From Thiomargarita sp. (GTDB taxonomy: Bacteria > Pseudomonadota > Gammaproteobacteria > Beggiatoales > Beggiatoaceae), in contig DYNO01000167.1 in NCBI GenBank assembly GCA_020721025.1, positions 1 through 7,004 of the forward strand: a stretch of DNA of 7,004 nucleotides. The letters run 5' to 3'. The position numbers were made by a program, and so were the translations under genes. Under the pieces are notes generated by a model that saw only the letters and a list, made by a program, of their open reading frames with translations, ran no database searches and was not told the origin of the DNA. Below, one piece after another: positions 1-7,004 of this stretch (positions within the stretch are counted from its first letter, which is position 1; each line of letters starts with the position of its first letter).

Positions 1-338
1 GACAATAATTCAGTATCTTGATAAGGTTTGGTTAAATAGTGCGACACGCCGGCGGCTTTGGCTTGTTCACGGTGTTTTTCTGTGGTTCGAGAGGTGATCA
101 TGAAAATCGGCGTGCGAGAAGTGACCGCATTGGCACGAGCATGAGTGGTGAATTCTAAACCATTCATGCGCGGCATTTCCATATCCACCAACATGATATC
201 GGGCTTAGTTTGATTCAACACCTCAATCGCTTCTAACCCATCTTTCGCCAACAACACTTCAAAGCCTTGTTCTTCCAGCAATAACGACATCGACTTACGC
301 ACACTGAGCGAATCATCAACCACCAGCACATTTGGCAC
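1..338 (-). other. C-terminal response-regulator receiver domain, cut by window edge
   Basis: Residues about 2223-2334. The acidic pair Asp2230-Asp2231 (VLVVDDS), phospho-acceptor Asp2274 (LVDMEMPRMNG, bases 183-185), the Ser/Thr stretch FMITSRT and Lys2326 (LTKPY) are all present, so it should be a working receiver. The window ends in the last helix (DTELL), so only a short tail of the domain should be missing. As in other hybrid CheA proteins it may act as a phosphate sink or feedback element for the single active Hpt. Confidence 0.93.
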
Positions 339-3300
339 ACGGGGACCCGCCCCCAAAAGTGCAGCATTATCACCACTTTGCGCCCCACTGCTCATGCTCA
401 TCAACGCTTGCATGGGAGAACGCAACAATTCAGGCAAATCCAACAGCGGAATTAAATTCCCATCGCCCAGAATCGACGCACCGATGACCCCGCGCACTTT
501 CTGCACAAATTTCCCCATACTCTTCATAACCAAGTCATGCGTATCGACCAATTCATCAATGACAACGGCGGTTGTCCCAGTTTCCTCCCGCACCAACACC
601 ACCGGACGCAGGTGATAATCTTCAATGCCCGGTTTATCCGCGGTAACACTCAGTAAATCAGATAACGCCTTGACGGCAAAGGTGCGTTTCCCCATCTTCA
701 TGGTCAATTCATTGCCAATCATTTGAAATTCGCCCGCGCCGTGAACTAAGGCTTGTTCAATGGTATTGGTGGGAATCCCATAACGATACTGCCCAATCCG
801 CGCAATCAACACATGCACCGTCACCAAGGTCATCGGCAATTTGATGATAAAATTCGAGCCCTTACCCGTTTCCGATATAATGTCCAACGTCCCTTTCATG
901 TTGCGAATATTGGTGTGCACCACGTCCATACCCACACCCCGTCCAGACACTTGAGTTACGCCTGATTTGGTCGAAAATCCTGACATCAAAATCATCCGCG
1001 CCAATTCTGCATCGCTGACTTCTTGATTTTCCCGCAATAATCCTTTTTCGATGGCTTTGTAGCGAATGTTGGTGTAATTCAAACCTTGCCCATCATCCTT
1101 ACATGAAACCACGATATTATTACCTTCGCGGTAAAAACTCAACAATACCGTGCCTTCCGCCGATTTGCCCAACATCACCCGTTCATCTGGGGATTCTAAG
1201 CCGTGGTCAATGGAATTTCGCAGCAAGTGCATCAACGGATCGCCCAAATTGTTCAAAACATCACTGTCCATCATGATGTCCGCGCCATGCACCACCAATT
1301 CCGCCTGTTTATTGGTCATCCGACACGTTTGGCGAATGTTGCGTTGCAATTTGGAAATAATGGTATTCACCGGCACCATGCGCGTGGTCATGATGTTGGC
1401 TTGCAATTCGCGGTTGAGCCGTTCATGCTGAATAAACATGGTTTCTAATTCGGCTAAATCGTTACGAATTGAAGTGCCCAACTCGCGAGTATCGGCAATG
1501 GATTCGATGAAACTGTGCGCAACGCTATGAAGTTCATTATATTCTTCAAATTCCAACGAATCGAATTCACCACCTCCGCGACTTTCGCTGTAATCCATGC
1601 CCGTAATACCACGCACATCAACCAAGTTTTCCAATTCAAAAGTTTTCTTCTGCAACACCATGCTTTGATCGCCAAGCAAGCGGGTGCTACCCATGACGTG
1701 TTTCAAGCGTTCTTGAATTTGCCCAATGGAAATGGATAATTCACCGACCAAGCGCAACAGGTTATCCACCGTTTTCGTCGGGACACGTAACACTTGTTCT
1801 GGAGTGGCATCGCCCGGCGTAATTGGCGCACCCGCGGGAGCTTTTTCGCCAGAATCCGTCGCAGTAGGTTTGGCGGCAGCCTTGGGCGCACTTTGAGCAG
1901 GAGCAGCACGAGAAGTCGGAGCACCGCCTTGTAAATTACCTTTGTCAATCCGATTTGCCCAATCCAACACACTTTGCAGCACTTGTTGGGCAGTTTCTGG
2001 GGCATCGGCTTGACCCAGCAAACTATCCACCATTGCTTCGATACAATCCGCAGCTTCCACCATCATATCGGTGAGTTCTTTGGGCGGTGTAACGTCTTGA
2101 TGGCTGGTGAAATATTCCAAAATATCTTCGAGATGATGCCCCATATTGGCAACACCTTCAATACCGATAATTTTAGAAGAACCTTTCAACGTGTGGGCAA
2201 TACGCTTGGCTTTCTGGGTAACACCTAAATCTGCACCACGAATAATGCTTTGCACACATTCAGTAAATTCTTGCGCGTGCTGCGGTACTTCCGTCAAATA
2301 GGCTTCGAGCAATTCACGGTTAATATCTGCCGGAACATGCAACACCACATCTTCCGGTTTTGCCACCGTTTGCCGCTGGTAAACGTCCGCTTCCTCTTCT
2401 TCCTGCTGTTCCGCGCCCGAAGTCAATTTGCTCAATAATTCATGTGCTTGCTCATCCGGCAACGGTTTTGCCCACTGCGATTCACGGAAATGATTCAATA
2501 AAGCAATCACATTTTCCATTGGCGCGTTGAGGTAGGACAAAACTAAATCGGGCCACGCTTCGAGTAATTTTTTCGCTTTAACCCGTGCAGCCAAATCTTT
2601 TTGTGCCAATAATTGAACATTTTCAATCAGTAACTGACACAATTGTTGCAAGCCAGTGAGCCCGACCATCTCGGTCGCCATTGCCAACCGCCCGACGTTA
2701 TCGGCATAATTTTCAGCCGCTTCGCTCAATCCCGGTTGATTATTATTTAACGTGGTATATTTTTCTAAATGAGCGGTTAATTCATCCTTGATGCCTTGCA
2801 GCTCGGAAGTGAGAATTTCCACCACTTCGGCACTGCCCAGCGAAATTTGTTGCGCCCCATCGACTTCCACATCCAAATCTTCAGGAGGTTCAGATGATTC
2901 TTCCTCTTCTTCAGCAACCGCCGCCGCCAATTGTTCCAATTCAACTTGTTGTTGATATGCAGCTACTTGCAGCGGTTCCGTCGAAGTTTGCAACAATTTC
3001 TGCAACAATTCTTCAGCAGTTTCTGTGGTTAGGGGCGATGCCCAGTCCGGATGCTGCATAAAACGCACTAATTGCGGGGCACCGGAGACCGGAATACTCA
3101 AATAGCCTAAAGCCTGATGTGGGAACTGCTGAAATAACGATTGGGCGGCAAGTTTTTGTTGCTGCTGTTGCGCGCTCAATGCCATCAAATTATCATTGAT
3201 AAAAACACATACTTCTTGCAAGCCCGCCAATCCCGCCATCTCAGCAGCTTCATAAATGGCTTGTACTTGATTGGTATAATTTTCTACAGCTTCGAGCAAA

Positions 3301-6300
3301 GCGGGGTTATCATTTTGCATGGATATACATACCTCAAGGGCAGAGGATAATCCCTCGATTAAATCGGTAATCTGATTACGCACCACATCGAGAATTTCTG
3401 GTGCCGCCAAGACAATCTGTCGCTCTTCGGAGACAAGAGTTTCACTGGTTATTTTACCGCTTTGGGTTAATTTTTGCTCTAATGTTTTTGCTTGGGTACT
3501 ATCTAGGGGATTTGCCCAATGCGGATTTTGTAATAAATTGAAAAAGTTATGGGCACCGGCGCGTGGGGTACGCAAATAAGTTTCAACGGCTTCAACCCAT
3601 TGCATAAACAATGCCTGCGCATTCAACCGAATTGCCTGCTCTTGAACGCTCAACGCCATCACGTTGTCATTGATAAAGCTACAAATTTCTTGCAACCCGC
3701 CCAACTGCGCCATCTCAGCGGTGTCCCAAATAGTTTGCACTGCTTCGGTGTATTCGCCCACTGCCATCAGTAAATCTTCACTGCCATCCTCCGCATTGAT
3801 CAAACGTTGCAGAATTTCAGCCAATTGTTGCGAAGTTTCAGCGACTTGGCTCTGCAAAATTTCAATGGTTTCCGACGAAGCCAAAACGATTTCATCAGTG
3901 GCGGGGGCTGCAATGTTTTCTGGAACAAGTTCTGAAGATTCAGGTTGTTGCAGTAGCAAGTGTTGTAATTTTTCAACTTGGGGCAACGGCAGGGGAGAAG
4001 CCCACAACGGATTTTGTAAATGTTGTACTAATTGTGCTGCACCGGTTCGCGGTTGTTGTAAATAGTTGGAAGCTAAGGGAATCCAATGACTGAACAAATC
4101 TTGCGAAGCCAGCCGCACGGTTTTATCTTGTGACCCCAAAGCCATCATATTATCATTGATAAAAATACATACTTCTTGCAAGCCTGCCAAGTGTGCCATA
4201 TCCGCGGTATCCCACACAGCCTGCACAGCTTCTGTGTATTCACCCACCGCCATGAGTAAATCTTCACCGCCATCTTCCGCATTGACCAATTTTGTCAAAA
4301 TCTCAGCCAATTGTTCGCCAGAATCAATCAGTTGCCCTTCCAGCACGGCTAAAATATCCGGCGAAGCCAACACAATTTCAGGCTCTTTCGGTTCGACCGG
4401 AGGTGGCAACATCGTAGCAACCGGTGTGGTGAGCGGTTCAATGACATTATTTATTGCTGACGATTCAAGCCCCTTAGTCGCAGGAGTCAGTAAATTTTGA
4501 TGTAACTCCGTCAACTGTTCCTGATCGGGCGGCAATAACCATAACGGATTTTGCAAGTGACTGATTAGATGTAGCGCGCCAATACTAGGTTGATATAGAT
4601 AGGTCAGACAATGGCTTAACCAATCTGCAAAAAGGGATTGCGCGGCAAGGCGAGTTTGCTGATCTTCGGCACTCATCGCCATCACGTTGTCATTGATAAT
4701 ACTGCAAATTTCTTGCAAGCCCTTCAAGCCCGACATTTCAGCAGCATCCCAAATCGTTTGTACTGACTCGGTATATTCCCCCACCGCCATCAATAAATCT
4801 TCACTGCCATCTTCTGCACTGACCACTTTTTCGAGCGCGGATAACAAGATAGGATTAGCTTGAGTCAATTGACGTTGAATTCGATGCAAGACTGCTGGCT
4901 CTGCTAACACAATATCTTCAACAATTTTTTCTTCGACTTCAATAAGTTGTTCAACTTCGACCGGCGAAACGGGTTCTTCCGTGATAACTGGTTGAATATG
5001 CGTTAGATTTTCCAATAATGCTTGGGCACGCGCCTCGTCGAGCGGGAAGGGCCAAGTCAAATTACTCAAATGTTCGACCAATTGCGGGGACACTGAATGA
5101 GGATGCAGCACATAATCCTGCACCAGTTTATTCCATGATTCTAAATGAGGTTGCGCAGTGCGACGGATGGCATACGGTTGGGTGCTCAATTCATACATGT
5201 TTTCATTAACAAAAGCGCACACTTCCGCCAAACCGTTCAAACCCGCATTGTCTGCCACCTCTGAAATGGATTGAATGTTATCAGTGTATTGTTCCACCGC
5301 TTCGAGCAATTCGGGACTGTCATTTTCAGCCACTGCGAATTTATTCAACGCCTTATGCAAATCATCCATCGCTTCGGACAGTTCATTCAACAAGCCGTCC
5401 AAAATATCCGCACTTACCAATGGTGCATCGTCAGCTTGTTCGGCAACCAGTGGCACAATTTTGTCTGATTCTGGAAATTCTTCAACCGAGGCTTGAATTA
5501 CCTGTGCGAATGACTCATCGGTTAAATTTTCTTCAGAATTCACAAGTTTGATTGTCGATTCATTGCTGAATATTGTGTGAGACTCAACCACATCCTCAAG
5601 TTCCGAATCTGTCGCAAATGTGTCAACTGCTTCTAGCGGTTCTTCCAGTAATTCATCGACAATAGATTCTTCTGGCAATTGTGGAATAAATTGCGTTTCT
5701 GCCAAGGTTGAAATATCTTCTAAGGAAATTTCCGTGTTCTCGTCATACGCCGCAACCATTTCATCTAATTCAGAATCTTCTATTGTTTCAATAATGGGCG
5801 ATACTAAAATCGGTTCAACAATTTCTTCCGCAGCAAAAGTGACGATTTCTTCTTTTTCATCAACCACTTCCAACACTGGTTTAACCGCCGTTTCTAATTG
5901 CTCACTGACTAAAAATTCATCTTCATCTTCTGGCATTTCATCTGAAAAAATGAATTCGTCACGCACCAAATTTTCTTTGATTGTTTCCTCAATTGGGGCG
6001 GTTGTCGTTAGCAATTCTGTTTCAATCGGTTGAATTTCTTCGATTTTTGCGTGAGTTTCAGACAATTGAGTGGCGGTAGTCTGCTCTTGCAATTTGACCC
6101 GTTCTACTGAGGCTTCAACTTGTTTGATGTGAATAGGTTGTTCAATTTGCAGAATAATTGCTTCTTGCCGTAATTGCACTGCCAAACTGCTGAGTTGTTC
6201 TTGGGGTAATTGTTGTAACCATTGTGGTTGTGATAAATGCTCAACCAATGTCGCGGAACCAACGCGGGAATTTTGGACATAATCTAGCATTAACTGAGGA

Positions 6301-7004
6301 CATGCCGCCAGCAATTCAAAATATTGGAAGCGTTCAGATTTTGGTAACACACTAAATTCAAATATATTATCGCTAATAAACGTGCACACTCGCTGCAATC
6401 CATTGAGACGCGCTTTTTCCGCCCGTTCCCAAAGGGTTTGCATCGTATTGGTGTATTCTTCTACAGCCATCAGAAAAACGTCACTGTCATTTTCGGCAGT
6501 CACCAGTTGATGCAAGGTTGTTGACAATATGTCGCTGATCTCAACGATTTTATTTGACAAATCATTCAGCGTTTCATTGTGTTGTGCAGCATAAGCCATG
6601 TGTGCTGGGATAATTTCAGATACGGGGGATTGAACAATTTTTCCTTGTGATTCTTTGAGTTGCGATTCGAGGCGCGATTCTTCTTGATGTGCGTGAATTT
6701 CTTCAAGGGTTGCCAGTTCGTCAGCGGCTTCGTCTTCAAAACGGTTTAATGTGAAGTCTTCTAGTTGAAATTCTTCATCTGATTCAGAGAGAGAGAGTTC
6801 GCCGGCAAATTTCATTGATTCAGATTTGCTCATCTCTGGAATGCTGTCAAAAATTTCTTCGTCCAGCAATTTATCCAATTCCATCGCTTCTAAAGCAACT
6901 GGGGAGGCAAATTGTTCTGTTTTTTCAACTTGTTCCACTGTGTTTTCTGTGAATTGTGTGGCTTGTGCTGTGGTTTCTAAATTAATGAATTGCTCTGTCG
7001 CGTC
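1..7004 (-). CDS. chpA: Giant ChpA/PilL-type hybrid chemosensory histidine kinase (CheA-like), partial at both ends
   Basis: One uninterrupted minus-strand frame of 2,334 codons (residue 1 at base 7004) fills the window; start and stop lie outside. Order: acidic N-terminal region, seven FimL/Hpt-like repeats (residues about 146-1527), a true Hpt (His1604), CheA dimerisation domain (about 1738-1901), ATPase (about 1902-2057; boxes HLLRNSIDHG, DDGQGL, GFSTK, GRGVGMD), CheW domain (about 2058-2197) and receiver (about 2223 onward; Asp2274). In this family the kinase is coupled to pilus chemoreceptors through CheW, autophosphorylates an Hpt histidine, and passes phosphate to response regulators such as PilG/PilH and to its own receiver; in Pseudomonas the system controls pilus extension, twitching and cAMP. 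Size matches the family (P. aeruginosa ChpA is about 2,470 residues). It has no signal peptide or membrane segment in view, so it should be cytosolic, in a polar array. The odd point is that seven of eight Hpt-like units lack the histidine. Kinase class is near certain; the chpA name rests on architecture, since no neighbouring pil genes are visible. Confidence 0.93.
414..833 (-). other. CheW-like coupling domain (P5)
   Basis: Residues about 2058-2197. It starts MTLVTVHVLIARIGQYRYG and ends LIPLLDLPELLRSP, with conserved features such as IDELIDTHDLVMKSMGK and GVIGASILGDG. It docks the kinase to a chemoreceptor and a CheW partner (PilJ and PilI in Pseudomonas, from family knowledge). A short Met/Ser/Gly/Ala linker (bases 339-413) follows before the receiver. 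Confidence 0.92.
834..1301 (-). other. CheA ATP-binding kinase domain (P4, HATPase)
   Basis: Residues about 1902-2057. All boxes are intact: N box HLLRNSIDHG with Asn1930, His1934 and Gly1935; G1 box DDGQGL at Asp1970-Gly1974 and beyond; F box GFSTK at Gly2009; G2 box GRGVGMD at 2021-2027. The domain ends GKGSNFIIKLP. With no key residue missing it should be catalytically active, phosphorylating His1604 of the partner chain. Confidence 0.95.
1302..1793 (-). other. CheA dimerisation domain (P3), ChpA type
   Basis: Residues about 1738-1901. It opens VLRVPTKTVDNLLRLVGEL, the usual start of the CheA helical hairpin. An insertion carrying YSESRGGGEFDSLEFEEY is typical of ChpA/PilL-like kinases rather than short CheA. 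It ends with the conserved TTRMVPVNTIISKLQRNVRQ stretch (Met1876 onward) that leads into the ATPase domain. It should form the two-chain four-helix bundle. Confidence 0.9.
1794..2009 (-). other. Linker from Hpt to kinase core, Ala/Pro-rich in the middle
   Basis: Residues about 1666-1737. After a short helix (AQQVLQSVLDWANRI) comes a flexible stretch rich in Ala, Pro, Lys and Gly (RAAPAQSAPKAAAKPTATD), ending GDATPEQ just before the dimerisation domain. It corresponds to the tether between P1 and P3 in CheA proteins. No response-regulator-binding P2 domain is seen. Confidence 0.7.
2010..2324 (-). other. Genuine Hpt (P1) phosphotransfer domain
   Basis: Residues about 1561-1665, starting near INRELLEAYLTEV. 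The motif IAHTLKGSSKIIG holds the expected phospho-accepting His1604 (bases 2193-2195), Lys1607 and Gly1608, followed by the HHLEDILEY helix. This is the only Hpt-like unit in the window with the full HxxKG signature, so it should be the site phosphorylated by the kinase core and the donor to the receiver and to separate response regulators. It lacks the second helical part found in R1-R7. Confidence 0.93.
2424..2825 (-). repeat. Repeat R7: most diverged Hpt / FimL-like unit
   Basis: Residues about 1394-1527. The helix pattern is kept (SEAAENYADNV, then GLTGLQQLC), but the histidine position is Gly1438 (bases 2691-2693) and the motif reads GRLAM. Cys1456 is retained. The second part ends FRESQWAKPLPDE. 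The linker from R6 contains a run of acidic residues (AVAEEEEESSEPPEDLDVEV), and a Glu-rich stretch also follows before the true Hpt. Confidence 0.78.
2991..3395 (-). repeat. Repeat R6: degenerate Hpt / FimL-like unit
   Basis: Residues about 1204-1338, 135 codons. The first part (QNDNPALLEAVENYTN) has diverged from R3-R5, while the second helix (AEMAGLAGLQEVC, INDNLMALS) is very close to R4. The histidine position is Gln1248 (bases 3261-3263; QAIYE) and the fixed cysteine is Cys1266. A Gln run (AQQQQQK) follows. The unit ends MQHPDWASPLTTE. Confidence 0.84.
3465..3869 (-). repeat. Repeat R5: degenerate Hpt / FimL-like unit
   Basis: Residues about 1046-1180, 135 codons. The core AEDGSEDLLMAVGEYTE leads to Gln1090 (bases 3735-3737; QTIWD), then LGGLQEIC with Cys1108 and INDNVMALS. 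The second part contains LFMQWVEAVETYL and ends LQNPHWANPLD. The linker to R4 (about 27 residues) is short and moderately acidic. Confidence 0.85.
3951..4355 (-). repeat. Repeat R4: degenerate Hpt / FimL-like unit
   Basis: Residues about 884-1018, 135 codons. The core AEDGGEDLLMAVGEYTE leads to Gln928 (bases 4221-4223) at the histidine position (QAVWD), then LAGLQEVC with Cys946 and INDNMMALG. His938, ten residues after Gln928, lies at the helix turn and is not in an HxxKG context. The second part ends LQNPLWASPLPL. Bases 4141-4190 match 3181-3230 of R6 at 47 of 50 positions. Confidence 0.85.
4488..4892 (-). repeat. Repeat R3: degenerate Hpt / FimL-like unit
   Basis: Residues about 705-839, 135 codons. 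The core AEDGSEDLLMAVGEYTE is nearly the same as in R4 and R5. Gln749 (bases 4758-4760) occupies the histidine position (QTIWD), followed by SGLKGLQEIC with Cys767, and INDNVMAMS. The second part contains LFADWLSHCLTYL and ends LQNPLWLLPPDQ. A DNA stretch at 4678-4719 is close to R5 bases 3655-3696. Confidence 0.85.
5004..5408 (-). repeat. Repeat R2: degenerate Hpt / FimL-like unit
   Basis: Residues about 533-667, 135 codons. The core reads AENDSPELLEAVEQYTDNIQ and then NGLAEVC. The phospho-histidine position is Gln578 (bases 5271-5273), and the motif reads QSISE rather than HxxKG. The fixed cysteine is Cys596. The second half holds a Trp-containing helix and the end motif LTWPFPLDEA. R2 is more diverged from R3-R5 than they are from each other. 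Confidence 0.82.
5409..6149 (-). other. Long acidic linker between repeats R1 and R2
   Basis: Residues about 286-532 are dominated by Glu and Asp with Val, Ile, Thr, Ser and Pro, for example SDEMPEDEDEFLVSEQLE and LPEESIVDELLEEPLEAVD. Almost no Gly, Trp or Cys is present, as expected for an extended disordered tether. Short hydrophobic-acidic patches such as ELDEMVAAYDE could be docking motifs, but that is inference. The frame stays open without a break, and the region contains no hidden Hpt-like core that I can see. Confidence 0.65.
6150..6569 (-). repeat. Repeat R1: degenerate Hpt / FimL-like unit
   Basis: Residues about 146-285. The helical core carries AEND, then EEYTNTMQTLWE, then NGLQRVC, matching the later repeats. 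Aligned on the Gly-x-x-Gly-Leu turn of the genuine Hpt, the phospho-histidine position is Gln189 (bases 6438-6440) and the HxxKG motif reads QTLWE. A second helical part follows, ending near QPQWLQQLPQEQL. R1 is separated from R2 by 247 residues, far more than the gaps between the other repeats. Confidence 0.8.
6570..7004 (-). other. Acidic N-terminal region of the kinase, probably disordered
   Basis: Residues 1-145 of the visible frame are rich in Glu, Gln, Ser and Thr, with patches such as LDEEIFDSIPEM and LSESDEEFQLEDF, followed by a Glu/Gln-rich stretch (EEIHAHQEESRLESQLKESQ) that may form a helix. No known domain is recognised. The gene continues upstream of base 7004, so the true N terminus, possibly with another FimL-like unit, is not seen. 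The region contains a short coding-strand CT repeat (bases 6786-6797) encoding Leu-Ser-Leu-Ser. Confidence 0.6.

Noticed and set aside
1454..2005. Minus-strand open frames 1454-1675 and 1703-2005
   Set aside because: They lie in a different frame from the kinase, across its dimerisation domain and linker, whose own frame is intact. Their sequences have no recognisable family.
394..2438. Short plus-strand open frames antisense to the Hpt, kinase and CheW domains
   Set aside because: They overlap strongly conserved domains of the minus-strand gene and show no domain of their own.
3664..4500. Plus-strand open frames (3664-4065 and 4156-4500) with similar Cys/Ser-rich sequences
   Set aside because: They are antisense to repeats R4 and R5. 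Their mutual similarity only reflects the repeats of the real gene.
5620..6033. Ser-rich plus-strand open frame of 137 codons
   Set aside because: It is the antisense shadow of the acidic linker: GAA/GAT-rich codons on the minus strand read as TCx Ser codons in this frame. It has low complexity and no recognisable domain.
2424..6569. Regular repeat spacing suggestive of a repeat array such as CRISPR
   Set aside because: The units are about 405 bases, diverged, in frame and encode protein. No short identical direct repeats with unique spacers were seen.
1..7004. Possible broken gene or pseudogene, because no full-length gene starts and stops in the window
   Set aside because: The frame is open throughout, frame checks at all key motifs agree, and every catalytic residue of the kinase and receiver is present. 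The missing ends are due to the window edges.

Overview
The whole 7,004-base window lies inside one enormous gene on the minus strand. A single reading frame runs from base 7004 (its N-terminal side) down to base 1 without a stop: 2,334 full codons, open at both edges. I checked the frame at more than twenty points, including every repeat core, the Hpt histidine, the ATP-binding boxes, CheW and the receiver, and all are in register, so no frameshift is visible. There is no intergenic DNA, and I found no RNA gene, promoter, terminator, mobile element or CRISPR array. The start codon lies beyond base 7004. The stop lies a little beyond base 1.

The product is a hybrid chemosensory histidine kinase of the ChpA/PilL type, the CheA-like kinase of the Pil-Chp system that governs type IV pili and twitching in many gammaproteobacteria. 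From N to C terminus (descending coordinates) it has: an acidic region (7004-6570); a first FimL/Hpt-like repeat R1 (6569-6150); a long acidic linker (6149-5409); six more repeats R2 to R7 (5408-2424) joined by shorter, mostly acidic linkers; one genuine Hpt domain with the HTLKG motif (about 2324-2010); an Ala/Pro linker; CheA dimerisation (1793-1302) and ATPase (1301-834) domains; a CheW domain (833-414); a linker; and a receiver domain (about 338-1) cut by the window edge near its last helix.

The most striking point is the N-terminal array. Seven repeats of about 135 residues look like Hpt bundles fused to a second helical part. At the position of the phospho-accepting histidine, six carry glutamine and one carries glycine, and the neighbouring Lys-Gly is also lost. 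All seven keep a cysteine at one fixed position. Only the last, separate Hpt domain can take phosphate in the usual way. This suggests an expanded scaffold or sensory array on a kinase with one phosphotransfer site. The P. aeruginosa ChpA described in the literature instead carries several phosphorylatable domains. R3 to R6 also show patchy DNA-level similarity that points to recent duplication or gene conversion.

The organism is probably a gammaproteobacterium with type IV pili. Moderate base composition and frequent TTG, GAA and CAA codons would fit Thiotrichales-like sulfur bacteria, but that placement is only a guess.
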